Shown piece after piece: positions 1 through 8,203 of a stretch of DNA of 16,351 nucleotides. The notes beneath the pieces were generated by a model, which was not told the DNA's origin, did not search any database, and saw nothing but the letters and a program-made list of their open reading frames with translations. The position numbers and the translations under genes are program-made. This DNA comes from SB21 sp964535295 (GTDB lineage: Bacteria; CLD3; SB21), in the NCBI GenBank assembly GCA_964535295.1, contig CAZHUW010000061.1:1-16351 (forward strand). The letters are read 5' to 3'. Within the stretch, counting starts at the first letter, position 1. Each line of letters begins with the position of its first letter.

Positions 1-2
1 TT

Positions 3-998
3 AGGATCACAGCGGTGGATAATCATTTCATTGAAAGTGGCTATTCTGCACAAGTAAGCGCCATACCGGAAATGCCGACGCTGAATCTTACTACTTCTTT
101 ATACCAGAATTCATTACTCACCAAATTTGTAGATGTCGTTGTGGTTTCGGATGTTGATCTTCAAAGTACACCGATTGTCAAAATATGGCGAACGACGGAT
201 ACCGTTTTAATCTCGATGAGTCTTGTTTCGCTAAACGTTTACAAAGGCTCATATATATTTAATGCGGATGGTATTTACAAGATCCGTACTCAAGCAGTAT
301 CCTACCGCGGACAGGATTCGACCAAATTGCGTAATTATTCGGTTAGCCTTGCCAAACCCGGAACCGGTATCGCACTTAAAACGTTGGATGGTTTCGGTAC
401 CCTTCATGCCGACGCCGGATTTGTCTCTGAAGAAACCTGTTTCATTTCATACGAGGAAACGTCAGAAAATAAGACCCTATATCATTTCGGGCCCGACAAC
501 AGAGAATTTTCTGGTAGTATGCGGCTTGAGATCAACTATGATCCGTTGTCGTACAACGATCCGAACTCTCTGTTTATTTTTCGTAAAAACGGCATCACGT
601 GGGAGCGATTGGAAACCCAGGTTCTGTTGAAGCAGCATAAGGCTGTGGCTTATGTGAACCAATTGGGTGTATTTAAACTGGATGTGGATCCCACTGCTGT
701 TGGTCATAATACCGTTGTCAAAGACTTTGCGCTCAAACAAAATTATCCAAACCCGTTCAATCCTTCAACGACCATAGAATATGAAGTTCCGCAGGATGGA
801 CACGTATCACTGATTGTCTATAATCTGCTCGGGCAAAAGATCAGAACGTTGTATGACGCTCCGCGTGCTGCAGGGCAATATAGGATGACCTGGGACGGCC
901 GTAACGATCAGGGACGGGAAGTTACGACCGGTATATATTTTTATCGCTTGCAGACAGGGAACCATATTCAAACTAAAAAAATGGTCTTCATTAAATAA
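3..998 (+). CDS. C-terminal part of a secreted protein with a T9SS-type sorting domain (5' end outside window)
   Basis: The reading frame is open to the left edge, so this is the 3' part of a longer gene. The GTG at 15 falls inside a run reading ITAVDN, which looks like the last strand of a fibronectin type III domain, so it is unlikely to be the start. Numbering from that GTG, residues about 20-235 are beta-rich with no family I recognise. The last ~85 residues, from LKQNYPNPFNPS at about 240, are a type A C-terminal sorting domain: the NPFNP motif, a YNLLGQKI strand, a WDGRNDQG turn, a TGIYFYRL strand and a basic KKMVFIK end. Such tails target proteins for type IX secretion in FCB bacteria and are removed at the cell surface. 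The catalytic or binding part lies upstream and cannot be named; a subtilisin-like peptidase or an adhesin are both possible. The TPR lipoprotein gene follows after 23 bases, probably in the same transcript. Confidence 0.85.
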   Translation, partial: RITAVDNHFIESGYSAQVSAIPEMPTLNLTTSLYQNSLLTKFVDVVVVSDVDLQSTPIVKIWRTTDTVLISMSLVSLNVYKGSYIFNADGIYKIRTQAVSYRGQDSTKLRNYSVSLAKPGTGIALKTLDGFGTLHADAGFVSEETCFISYEETSENKTLYHFGPDNREFSGSMRLEINYDPLSYNDPNSLFIFRKNGITWERLETQVLLKQHKAVAYVNQLGVFKLDVDPTAVGHNTVVKDFALKQNYPNPFNPSTTIEYEVPQDGHVSLIVYNLLGQKIRTLYDAPRAAGQYRMTWDGRNDQGREVTTGIYFYRLQTGNHIQTKKMVFIK

Positions 999-1021
999 AA
1001 ACTAAGTACGCAGAATATCCT

Positions 1022-1612
1022 ATGAAAAAAGCTCTTCCAATTTTGCTTTTAATGTTCTTTTGGCTGTTACCTTCGTGCGGCCCCGACCCCATTAAAGACT
1101 CGACAACCTATGAAGATATGGTGTTAGAAGGGTGGACCAGTTACAGCCAAAATGATTATGAAATTGCGATCGATTGGTTCCAAAGAGCCAATAAAAAAGC
1201 TCCGTCAGTCGCCGATCCAATTACGGGCCTTGCGTGGACGTACATGAAAATGGATAGTTTCAGCAGAGCGGATAATTACTTCGTTTCCGGTGCGCTCAAA
1301 CAAAACGTGACGGCAGATCATTTCGCCGGTTGGTCTTTTTTAAAGAATGCGCAAAAGGATTACGCCCATTCGATCTTATATGCGGAAGAAGCAGTGGGGA
1401 TCGATCCGGAATGGAGTTTTGCGTACGGCGTAGGAATTAATTACAAGGATATTCAATTACTGATGGCCCAAAATTATTTTTTGACAGGGGACTATACGAA
1501 CAGCCTTATCAAAGTTAAAATATTAAATCCGGCTTTTGAGGCCGATATCTTTGACAGTGCCGGACAGGCGCTTTTAGCCATTGAAATAGAAAGATTGCGA
1601 AAGCTTGTATAA
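1022..1612 (+). CDS. TPR-repeat lipoprotein
   Basis: A protein of 196 residues with a lipoprotein signal: basic start MKK, hydrophobic stretch 4-16 and lipobox L16-P17-S18-C19. The mature part consists of paired helices with tetratricopeptide character. EGWTSYSQNDYEIAIDWFQRA (about 36-56), GLAWTYMKMDSFSRADNYF and LMAQNYFLTGDYTNSL each show the small/aromatic pattern of TPR motifs, giving roughly three to four repeats. It is expected to be a membrane-anchored periplasmic scaffold. No partner can be named from sequence alone. The ATG is chosen because the signal peptide starts directly there; no strong Shine-Dalgarno is visible in the 23-base gap after the preceding gene. The gene ends at a bidirectional terminator that it shares with the convergent transglycosylase gene. 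Confidence 0.85.
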   Translation: MKKALPILLLMFFWLLPSCGPDPIKDSTTYEDMVLEGWTSYSQNDYEIAIDWFQRANKKAPSVADPITGLAWTYMKMDSFSRADNYFVSGALKQNVTADHFAGWSFLKNAQKDYAHSILYAEEAVGIDPEWSFAYGVGINYKDIQLLMAQNYFLTGDYTNSLIKVKILNPAFEADIFDSAGQALLAIEIERLRKLV

Positions 1613-1624
1613 TCTCTAAACAAA

Positions 1625-1652
1625 AAACGTCCTGCAATACCGCAGGACGTTT
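1625..1652. terminator. Bidirectional intrinsic terminator between convergent genes
   Basis: A perfect 11-bp stem (1625-1635 with 1642-1652) carries a GC-rich core CGTCCTGC/GCAGGACG and a six-base loop AATACC. It is flanked by an A-run on the left (1622-1627) and a T-rich stretch on the right (1650-1658). It can therefore end transcription of the + strand lipoprotein and of the - strand transglycosylase. Confidence 0.85.
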
Positions 1653-1678
1653 CCTTTTGAAGATTGTAACAGGTTGCT

Positions 1679-3307
1679 TCAATTATTCGTTCCAATATAT
1701 ATCTTCAGCTTGTCGCCGACGCGAATCGAATTGGATGATAGTTTATTCCACCGCTTGATACTGCTGACTTCCACATTGAATAGTTTTGCGATACTGATCA
1801 AAGTGTCATTATCCTGAACGACATAAATCTTGGTTCCCGGTTCGTCGGCAACAACTTCTTTGGCTTTTTTCTTGGTTGCGTTGCGGTAACCTTCATCGGG
1901 TATGTAGTTGTCAACCCATAAGGTCAGAACTTGTCCTGGAAATATGGGATCGCCGTAGTACAGGCCGTTCCAGTCCCTGATATTCTGTGCCAGTATGTTG
2001 TACCATTCTGCGATTTCCCCAAGGGTATTTCCTCCAACAACTTTATACAAAATTTTTTTCTTGCCGGCCTTGTCGTCGGTTTTTTTCTTGGCGGTCACTG
2101 CTGAAGAAGATCCTGTATTCGTGCCCGACGAATAGTTGGCAGGTTTGCTGTAAGTATTTGCCGATCCGGTATTGGAACCGGCTGTGGCCGTATAGGACTT
2201 GGGTGCAACGGGGATGATGATATACTGACCGGTTACGAGATTAATGGAACTTTTAAGCTGATTGGCCTGCATGATCGCTTTGACATCGGTACCGTAGCGA
2301 TTTGCAATCAGAGAAAGGGTTTCGCCGTATTTGACCTGATACCGCACCCACGAGCGTTTTTTTTCATGCGGAATCTTGGCATAATTTTCTATAAATCTGG
2401 CTCGGGTTCCGGCCGGAAGCTTCAATAAGTAACGTGAAGTCGTCGGCGGCGTACACCAGCGTAAAAGGGCAGGATTGATCTCCCGTATGCTGTCGACTGT
2501 CGAACTGACGCAGTTAGCGATGATCTCCAGATCGACGCATTCGGTTACCGTCACGGTGTCAACGATCATCGGCGAATCTTTTTCTAACGTTATACCGTAT
2601 TGCGCCGGGTTCTTGGCAATGTTTGCCGAGGCAATGAAATACGGAACATAGTTTTTTGCTTCTCTGGGCATCTTTGACATTTCCCAGTAATCGCGGGTAT
2701 TATTTTTTTTCATAGCGCGATTGACCCCGCCGGGTCCTGCATCGTATGCAGCAAGAGCCAGATACCAGTCGCCGTATATTGCAAACAGATCTTTTAAGTG
2801 TTTGATGGCGGCTTTAGTTGACACAAAAATATCACGGCGCTCATCGACCCACCAATCCACGTTCATACCGTAGATCAAAGCCGTTGCTTTGGTGAATTGC
2901 CACGGGCCGACAGCGTGAGCTCGTGATTTTGCCGTTGCGCTGAAGCCGCTCTCGATCATCGCAAGATAAATAAGGTCATCCGAAACACCTTCCTGTTTGA
3001 TCACTTCTTTGATCAGTTGCTCATAGCGTCCCATCTTTTTGTACAGAAAACGTATGTTTGCGCCGCCGTCCTTGGTCATGTAGTCGAAGTATTTTTGGAT
3101 ACGATCATTTTGGATATTCATGGGAATATAATCCAGAGCATGTCCTTTGGCGATAGGCGCTTTAATGGTGCCGTAAGAATTGAGACCCGAAAGGCCTGTG
3201 TCGAAATAGACCAGGCGGCTGAGTATCTGCTGATTGAATGATTCTTCGTTGAATTCATTTTTCAGTTCGAGCAGATTTTTGTAGTGTTCGATTATGCCGT
3301 TCGCCAA
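1679..3307 (-). CDS. mltD: MltD-type lytic transglycosylase with LysM repeats (catalytic part, downstream of an in-frame stop)
   Basis: This is the catalytic and cell-wall-binding part of a membrane-bound lytic murein transglycosylase, which cleaves the MurNAc-GlcNAc bond to 1,6-anhydromuramyl products in the periplasm. Numbering from the TTG at 3307, the SLT domain covers about 95-235, with catalytic Glu119 in AMIESGF, then GPWQF (134-138) and AAYDAGPGGVNRA (186-198). The usual Asn of AAYN is Asp here. A degenerate LysM-like segment (252-300) is followed by three clear LysM repeats at about 323-367, 420-465 and 494-539, separated by Ser/Thr/Lys-rich linkers. The TTG is a poor start: it has no Shine-Dalgarno, and a product from it would lack any export signal. 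The frame is open 22 codons further up to a TAA at 3374-3376. Beyond that stop, in the same frame, lies a lipoprotein signal and N-terminal domain, so this is probably the 3' part of one broken or recoded gene. Confidence 0.85.
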   Translation of the reverse strand: MANGIIEHYKNLLELKNEFNEESFNQQILSRLVYFDTGLSGLNSYGTIKAPIAKGHALDYIPMNIQNDRIQKYFDYMTKDGGANIRFLYKKMGRYEQLIKEVIKQEGVSDDLIYLAMIESGFSATAKSRAHAVGPWQFTKATALIYGMNVDWWVDERRDIFVSTKAAIKHLKDLFAIYGDWYLALAAYDAGPGGVNRAMKKNNTRDYWEMSKMPREAKNYVPYFIASANIAKNPAQYGITLEKDSPMIVDTVTVTECVDLEIIANCVSSTVDSIREINPALLRWCTPPTTSRYLLKLPAGTRARFIENYAKIPHEKKRSWVRYQVKYGETLSLIANRYGTDVKAIMQANQLKSSINLVTGQYIIIPVAPKSYTATAGSNTGSANTYSKPANYSSGTNTGSSSAVTAKKKTDDKAGKKKILYKVVGGNTLGEIAEWYNILAQNIRDWNGLYYGDPIFPGQVLTLWVDNYIPDEGYRNATKKKAKEVVADEPGTKIYVVQDNDTLISIAKLFNVEVSSIKRWNKLSSNSIRVGDKLKIYIGTNN

Positions 3308-3373
3308 CCAATTTGCATAGTCGGACCGGTCTATGACCGCTGTGTCGTCCTGTTCGGTTTTAGTTTCAGCGAT

Positions 3374-3823
3374 TTAAAAAGGCGACTCCACTATTTCCCC
3401 GTTGCCGTTCACCGTTTCGTCTTCCGGCATTTCTTTTGTTGCTAGGATGTCACCCAGTGCCACCAGAGCGTCAATAGCGGCAAGGTACTCTTGCTTAGAT
3501 GCATCGGCGTTTTGTTCTACGAACCAATAATTAAGTGCTCCCGCGTAGTGTTTTTTAACGTTCTCCAGGGCAGTTGCTTCCGCTGAACCGCTGGGAATAC
3601 TGTCCGACGCTCCGCCATTTTCCACATCACCCAGTTTCAGGAACTGAACCGGCGCAAGGGTGTCTTGAGTCACAGCCATCGTATCCTTGTGGACAACAGC
3701 CTGTTCGATCTCTGCTTCAACACTTGTTCTGTCCGCTTTAACGGACGATTGCGATGAACCGCAACCGTTGAAAATAATGAAAAGCAAAATGAACAGAAAC
3801 GGGATCTGTGATAATTTAATCAA
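3374..3823 (-). CDS. N-terminal lipoprotein part of the split lytic transglycosylase
   Basis: An open frame of 149 residues starting at TTG 3823. The start is set by AGGAG at 3832-3836, eight bases upstream, with no ATG nearby that would keep the signal. Residues 1-21 are a lipoprotein signal with lipobox F18-N19-G20-C21. A low-complexity linker rich in Ser, Glu, Val and Thr follows. The segment at about 88-125 (ALENVKKHYAGALNYW and EYLAAIDALVALGDI) is helical and resembles the N-terminal TPR-like helices seen before the SLT domain in some MltD-like proteins. It ends at TAA 3374-3376, and the transglycosylase continues in the same frame directly after it. Alone it would be a small lipoprotein of unknown use. 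I infer that it is the front of a 713-residue enzyme. A good sigma-70-like promoter lies at 3874-3902. Confidence 0.65.
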   Translation of the reverse strand: MIKLSQIPFLFILLFIIFNGCGSSQSSVKADRTSVEAEIEQAVVHKDTMAVTQDTLAPVQFLKLGDVENGGASDSIPSGSAEATALENVKKHYAGALNYWFVEQNADASKQEYLAAIDALVALGDILATKEMPEDETVNGNGEIVESPF

Positions 3824-3873
3824 TATACGATCTCCTAGGTCATTAATAAAAAGTATAGTTCTTGAACCGCGAG

Positions 3874-3902
3874 AATATAAAATATTAGCTTCGGAATGTC
3901 AA
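3874..3902 (-). promoter_or_regulatory. Sigma-70-like promoter for the transglycosylase/lipoprotein gene
   Basis: On the - strand a perfect -35 box TTGACA (3897-3902) and a -10 box TATATT (3874-3879) are separated by exactly 17 bp. Transcription would begin near 3867, leaving about 45 bases of leader before TTG 3823 that contain the AGGAG ribosome binding site. It starts only about 35 bases after the stop of the upstream lipoprotein gene, so the two - strand genes need not share a transcript. Confidence 0.7.
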
Positions 3903-3937
3903 TAATTTTAGAAATTTAAGGGCGGATTTTTGGCAGG

Positions 3938-4543
3938 CTATTTTGAAAAAATCTCGACGTTTACTTTTGTTATGTCCATATTCTGGCGGCTCACCATGAC
4001 GAGGCCATTGAAATTCACACCGAAGATCTCGGCCGTTCGCCAGTGTTGATCAGGTTCTTTGATGTAAACCAACGATTCGCTGGCCAGGGTCTTGATGATC
4101 GCTTTATTGGGGTTTTCAAGTTCAATGGATTGAACCCTTGTGCCGACTTTCTGTATCAAGGAGGGAGTCTCATCCTTTGAAGAAAACATTTTCTCGCAAA
4201 GCCGCATGAAAGTCTGGTCTTCCGACGAAGAAAGTTCAATCTCTTTGTACGAAAAAGTATCCGCTTTGAAAGGAATTGACAGATCCGCTATCGCCTTTTC
4301 CCGCAGGGCGGATGGATACTTGGCGCGAATAATAGATACAACCTCCTTGGTGTTCTCAAGGTAATCGTGAAAGGCCTTTTTTGTATCCTGTGTCAGAAGT
4401 TCGTACACGGTCTTATAATCTTTTTGCCCTAAAGCCTGCACGAAAAGATTGTGCGCTCCATCCGGCGTCAATGGATCGGTATTAGGCGTTCCGCAACCCC
4501 AAAAAGCAACCAGGAGAACGGTCGTCAATACATATCGGATCAT
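3938..4543 (-). CDS. Hypothetical lipoprotein
   Basis: A protein of 201 residues whose family I do not recognise. The ATG start is supported by AAGGA nine bases upstream. Residues 1-17 form a short lipoprotein signal ending F14-W15-G16-C17, a slightly atypical lipobox because of the Trp. After a Pro/Thr-rich linker, residues about 27-70 (AHNLFVQALGQKDYKTVYELL onward) are helical and resemble the start of NTF2-like or DUF4878-like lipoproteins, which carry one long helix pair before a curved sheet. The C-terminal half alternates strands (RVQSIEL, KAIIKTL, HWRTAEIFGV), consistent with such a cone-shaped alpha+beta fold. This is a fold-level guess, not an assignment. It is divergent from rlmN across an 86-base AT-rich gap. 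Confidence 0.75.
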   Translation of the reverse strand: MIRYVLTTVLLVAFWGCGTPNTDPLTPDGAHNLFVQALGQKDYKTVYELLTQDTKKAFHDYLENTKEVVSIIRAKYPSALREKAIADLSIPFKADTFSYKEIELSSSEDQTFMRLCEKMFSSKDETPSLIQKVGTRVQSIELENPNKAIIKTLASESLVYIKEPDQHWRTAEIFGVNFNGLVMVSRQNMDITKVNVEIFSK

Positions 4544-4564
4544 GTTTCGGAATCCTTTTTGGAC

Positions 4565-4593
4565 AACATATCTAATGATAAACTAATATTCAA
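4565..4593 (-). promoter_or_regulatory. Possible sigma-70-like promoter for the hypothetical lipoprotein
   Basis: On the - strand TTGAAT (4588-4593) and TATGTT (4565-4570) are 17 bp apart, each matching the consensus at four of six bases. The predicted start near 4558 would leave only a very short leader with the AAGGA ribosome binding site close to its 5' end, which weakens the call. On the + strand the same gap holds TATACT (4600-4605) but no convincing -35 box for rlmN. Confidence 0.35.
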
Positions 4594-4629
4594 TAGACTT
4601 ATACTATAACAAAAAAAGAATCAAAAACC

Positions 4630-5760
4630 TTGCAAGAAATGGATGGATATGTTATGTTACCGCCAATGAAGGTACCCTCACAAAATAGCGAATTCATAGC
4701 CTCTCTGGCCATTTCCCATCATTCAAGTAAAACGAATTTGGTTGGAATGGACAAAGAGGAACTTGAAGTATTTTTCACCGAGCTGGGCGAAAAAAAATTC
4801 CGCGGTGTGCAAGTTTTTCAATGGCTGTACAAAAAAGGGGCCGAGTCATTTGCTGATATGACCGATATTTCAAAAACGCTGAGAGATCGCCTTGATGAAA
4901 GCGCCGCGATCTTCCATCCCCAAGCCGTCGGGGTTCAGTTATCCGAAGAAAATGAGTCGTTGGCCACGCGAAAGATCTTGTTTGAACTCGAAGACGGCCA
5001 GAAGGTCGAATCGGTGTTTATCCCGGATGATGAACGGCGGACGGTTTGTATTTCCACGCAGGCGGGGTGCGCGGTAGGGTGTGAATTCTGCGCCACCGGT
5101 TGGATGGGATACAAAAGGAATCTTTCTGTGGGTGAGATCGTAGGCCAATTGACCTATATTAGAAAACATATTGATCCGAATATCTCTAACGTAGTGTTTA
5201 TGGGAATGGGAGAGCCATTCCTGAATTATGAGAACGTGATCAAGGCCGCTCAGATTATAACAAACGAAAACGGGCCAGGGATGGCCGCAAAACATATTAC
5301 AATATCCACTTCCGGGATCATCCCGCAGATATACGCCTACGCGGATGAAGGGCACCCTTATAATCTTGCAATCAGCCTTAATGCGACAACGGATGCCGTT
5401 CGCCAGCGTATAATGCCGATTACAAAAAAATATCCACTATCTGACCTTTTGAAGGCCGCAAAGCATTTTAATTCGACGCGGCGTAACCCGGTCACGCTTG
5501 AATACGTTTTACTTGCCGATGTCAATGATACGAATGCCGATGCAGCGCGATTAAAAAAGATCGCCTCGGACCTTGGGCGATGTAAAGTAAATATTATTCC
5601 TTATAACCCGATCGAAGGCCCGTCGTTAAAAAGACCTTCCGACGAGCGGATCGAGTATTTTATGAAATTGGTCTCTTCGATTCAGAGTCCGCTTACATTG
5701 CGGCGGAGCAGGGGAAGGGACATTTCAGCGGCTTGCGGACAACTGGCTATTAAAAATTAA
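4630..5760 (+). CDS. rlmN: 23S rRNA/tRNA adenine-C2 methyltransferase, radical SAM
   Basis: RlmN methylates C2 of A2503 in 23S rRNA and A37 of certain tRNAs in the cytoplasm. Numbering from TTG 4630, the radical SAM cluster motif CX3CX2C is at C147, C151 and C154. The two mechanistic cysteines are present: C140 (seven residues before the cluster, as C118 is in E. coli) and C369 in DISAACGQLA (C355 in E. coli). GMGEP (192-196) and the SLNAT segment (249-253) are the usual SAM-binding signatures. The family core begins at about residue 34 (KTNLVGMDKEELEVFF). The first ~33 residues are therefore an extension or an artefact: in-frame ATGs at 4639, 4654, 4666 and 4747 compete and none has a strong Shine-Dalgarno. 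The 3' end is firm. The 83-residue gene follows 48 bases later with its own strong ribosome binding site. Confidence 0.95.
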   Translation: MQEMDGYVMLPPMKVPSQNSEFIASLAISHHSSKTNLVGMDKEELEVFFTELGEKKFRGVQVFQWLYKKGAESFADMTDISKTLRDRLDESAAIFHPQAVGVQLSEENESLATRKILFELEDGQKVESVFIPDDERRTVCISTQAGCAVGCEFCATGWMGYKRNLSVGEIVGQLTYIRKHIDPNISNVVFMGMGEPFLNYENVIKAAQIITNENGPGMAAKHITISTSGIIPQIYAYADEGHPYNLAISLNATTDAVRQRIMPITKKYPLSDLLKAAKHFNSTRRNPVTLEYVLLADVNDTNADAARLKKIASDLGRCKVNIIPYNPIEGPSLKRPSDERIEYFMKLVSSIQSPLTLRRSRGRDISAACGQLAIKN

Positions 5761-5808
5761 TTTTGATACCGTTTCATTTATATTCACACTTAACCGGAGG
5801 TGTAGGGT

Positions 5809-6060
5809 ATGAAAGCGAATCAAAAACAAAACAAAGGACGTCCGCAAAAAGCGCCAGTTAGCGTTTCTGATCATTCTTGGGTCAGGGACAATTGGAGCAG
5901 GATATCAAAGAACTATATGCGCCAATGGATTGCAGTCTATCATGGGTCTGTGATCGCCAACGGCACAAATCCAGAGATTGTACACCTAAACGCTAAAGAG
6001 ATCGCCGGAGAAGTGCCTTTTGTTATGAAATATATTGAAAAAGGAATCTATATACCGTAG
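5809..6060 (+). CDS. Small DUF5678-like protein
   Basis: A protein of 83 residues with an excellent ribosome binding site (CCGGAGG at 5794-5800, eight bases before ATG). The first ~17 residues are basic and Gln/Pro-rich, probably disordered. Residues about 34-83 show the pattern of DUF5678: an aromatic-initial strand QWIAVYHGSVIANGTN, a helix with acidic residues, then EVPFVMKYI and a short end. DUF5678 proteins are small cytoplasmic proteins of unknown function that often sit alone or near toxin-like or housekeeping genes. There is no signal peptide and no cysteine. It lies between rlmN and the DsbD gene on the same strand, and nothing here indicates a functional link to either. The domain call rests on pattern recognition only. 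Confidence 0.7.
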   Translation: MKANQKQNKGRPQKAPVSVSDHSWVRDNWSRISKNYMRQWIAVYHGSVIANGTNPEIVHLNAKEIAGEVPFVMKYIEKGIYIP

Positions 6061-6132
6061 GGAATCCTAAAGCGGGTTTGGCGTTATATACTGACATTAA
6101 ATGATTTTTATCCACCTAACACTTGAATTCGC

Positions 6133-8130
6133 ATGCGTATCGCTTTCCGATCAATACTCGCTGTTCTTGTAATAGCTATTGTTTCACCTCCGGATATCTA
6201 TTCCCAACAGCCGCCGACAGTCAAACTCAGCGTAAACGCCGGCACCGTCAACGAAACATCTTTTTCTCTCGACATTAAAGCCGTGATCGATCCGAAATAC
6301 CATATCTACGGCATTGAGCGACTCGAAGGTCCGGTTCCGACCAGCGTTACACTCCAACTGCCCGAAAACATCAGGATCAAAGGCAGTCTGATCAGTCCGG
6401 AGGGGAAAAAACATTTTGATGAAGGGTTCGGGATCGATGTCACCTGGCATGCCGGAACGGTCATTTTCCAACAGCCGTTGGAGATTGTCGGACCGTTGAA
6501 CGCCAAGGATGCCATCGGAATAGAATTCCAGTACCAGGCATGTACTGAATCCTACTGCCTGCCGCCGAAGACTCTTAAGAGCAGTTACAATTTACCGGCG
6601 TCGATTTTAGAGCTATCAAAAAAAATCCCGCAGGTTTTTGAGAAATCTTCACTCGGCGAGGCCAAGTTGGAGCACAGCCAGCCTGCGATCAAAGATACCG
6701 TATTATCATTTGTCAAAGGGAATCTGAAAATTGAGACTACAGAAGAAAAGACCGTCGTGGAACGTACGGCGTCTTACGAAGCGCTGCGGAGCGAATCGCT
6801 GGCGTCTTTCATCGGGCTTGCCTTTCTGACCGGTTTTCTGGCATTGTTGACGCCTTGCGTTTTTCCTATGATCCCTATCACCGTTTCTTACTTCACCAAA
6901 CATTCTGCAACCTCCAGGATTCAGGCGATCAAACAGTCGCTAATCTATATTTTCGGAATCATTTTTTCGTTTGCCTTATTCGGCTGGCTGATGTCGTTGG
7001 TTGTTGGCGCTACCGGTGCTCAGAATTTTGCTGCGAATGACTGGGTAAATCTGACCATCGGCATTCTCTTTGTCGTATTTGCATTGAGCTTATTCGGTGT
7101 ATTTGAGATTCGCCTTCCTTCGTTCCTTGTAAATTTTTCTCAGCAGCATAGCGATACAGGACGAAATATTGGGACGCTATTTGCGGGTGTCACATTTACT
7201 TTGGTTTCATTCACGTGTACCGTCCAATTTCTTGGTCTTCTGATGGTGGCATCAGCGAACGGAGAATGGTTCCTGCCAATCATCGGTATGTTGTGTTTTG
7301 CTGCTGCATTTTCCGCACCCTTCTTCTTTTTGTCATTGTTTCCTCAATATCTGGCTAATATGCCCAAAAGCGGAAGCTGGTTGCATGCAACGAAGATCGT
7401 GATGGCTTTTGTAGAAGTGGCCGCAGCGTTCAAATTTTTCAGCAACGTCGATCTTGTCTGGGATTCCCAAATTCTGACAAGACCGGTTCTACTTTCGATA
7501 TGGATCGTACTTTTTGGAATATGTGGATTTTACCTATTAGGCAAGGTCAAATTTTCCGAAGATGATACGGTCGATTCCATTGGCGCGGGAAGAACAGGAC
7601 TTGGTTTGTTTTTTATGAGCCTCACGGTCTATTTGTTGTCAGGACTGTTCGGACACCCCTTGCAGGCGGATTTGGACTCTTATCTTCCGCCATCCGATTA
7701 CGGCGTCATCCACACCGCCGTTTCTAAAGAAGAAAAAAATGAAAATGATTGGATCGAGAGTTATGCATCCGCTCTTGCGCGTGCGAGAGAAACCGGCAAG
7801 CCGTTATTTATAGATTTTACCGGAAAGACCTGTACGAATTGCCGGCTAATGGAAAAAACCATGTTCGTCAGAGGAGATGTGGACGAACTGTTCGATCAAA
7901 TGGTTCTGGCCAGACTCTGGACGGATTTCAGCGACTCCCAGGAGATGAATCAGGAGCTTCAGCAAAAATTTGTCGGCAGCGTTGCGTTGCCCTTTTATGT
8001 GATTATCGATCCGGAAGAAAATGTACTTGCAACATTCGGCGGTCTGGAACGTAATCCTGAGATCTTTAAGATGTTTTTGAAAGAGGGATTGGAAAAAATG
8101 AAGATCACGGCAGATATCAGAAAGAATTGA
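6133..8130 (+). CDS. dsbD: Thiol:disulfide interchange protein DsbD (cytochrome c biogenesis type)
   Basis: DsbD carries electrons from cytoplasmic thioredoxin across the inner membrane to periplasmic thiol proteins. All three modules and all six redox cysteines are visible in 665 residues. After a signal peptide (cleaved near residue 24-26), an N-terminal immunoglobulin-like domain holds C137 and C142 in ACTESYCLPP. A membrane domain of about eight helices (223-508) holds C242 in TPCVFPM and C362 in SFTCTVQF. The C-terminal thioredoxin domain (about 535-660) has active site C567-T-N-C570. The N-terminal pair is spaced CX4C, one residue closer than in E. coli. No clear Shine-Dalgarno precedes ATG 6133, but the signal peptide begins there. 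The TlpA-type gene 73 bases downstream is a likely redox partner. Confidence 0.93.
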   Translation: MRIAFRSILAVLVIAIVSPPDIYSQQPPTVKLSVNAGTVNETSFSLDIKAVIDPKYHIYGIERLEGPVPTSVTLQLPENIRIKGSLISPEGKKHFDEGFGIDVTWHAGTVIFQQPLEIVGPLNAKDAIGIEFQYQACTESYCLPPKTLKSSYNLPASILELSKKIPQVFEKSSLGEAKLEHSQPAIKDTVLSFVKGNLKIETTEEKTVVERTASYEALRSESLASFIGLAFLTGFLALLTPCVFPMIPITVSYFTKHSATSRIQAIKQSLIYIFGIIFSFALFGWLMSLVVGATGAQNFAANDWVNLTIGILFVVFALSLFGVFEIRLPSFLVNFSQQHSDTGRNIGTLFAGVTFTLVSFTCTVQFLGLLMVASANGEWFLPIIGMLCFAAAFSAPFFFLSLFPQYLANMPKSGSWLHATKIVMAFVEVAAAFKFFSNVDLVWDSQILTRPVLLSIWIVLFGICGFYLLGKVKFSEDDTVDSIGAGRTGLGLFFMSLTVYLLSGLFGHPLQADLDSYLPPSDYGVIHTAVSKEEKNENDWIESYASALARARETGKPLFIDFTGKTCTNCRLMEKTMFVRGDVDELFDQMVLARLWTDFSDSQEMNQELQQKFVGSVALPFYVIIDPEENVLATFGGLERNPEIFKMFLKEGLEKMKITADIRKN

Positions 8131-8203
8131 AATTCTTTATAAGAAACGCTGTGCTCTTTTTGGTTAAAAAATGCAGGATGTTAATTAAAGGATAAGGATT
8201 CAT

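Larger units (their letters stand above)
1679..3823 (-). pseudogene. mltD: Lytic transglycosylase gene interrupted by an in-frame TAA (composite of the two preceding entries)
   Basis: Read as one unit this is 715 codons: 149 sense codons, TAA at 3374-3376, 564 sense codons and TGA at 1679-1681. The frame is identical on both sides, so no single indel explains the break; one base change giving TAA does. The parts complement each other: the upstream part has promoter, ribosome binding site, signal peptide and lipobox but no catalytic domain, while the downstream part has SLT and LysM domains but no export signal and no credible start. Between the stop and the first possible start (TTG 3307) there is no ATG or GTG in frame. 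The options are a nonsense mutation, a sequencing or assembly error, or natural read-through. TAA in the context TTT-TAA-ATC is an unlikely read-through signal. Confidence 0.65.

Noticed and set aside
999..1021. Separate promoter for the TPR lipoprotein
   Set aside because: The gap is 23 bases with no -10/-35 pair; co-transcription with the upstream gene is more likely.
3374..3376. TAA read as a sense codon through a variant genetic code
   Set aside because: TAA also ends other clear genes in the window at the expected family length (for example rlmN at 5760 and the phosphorylase at 11612), so a general reassignment is excluded.
3371..3382. Frameshift at the T-run next to the internal stop of the transglycosylase
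   Set aside because: Both parts are in the same frame. Removing or adding one T would put the downstream LysM/SLT part out of frame and soon meets a stop, so a substitution fits better.
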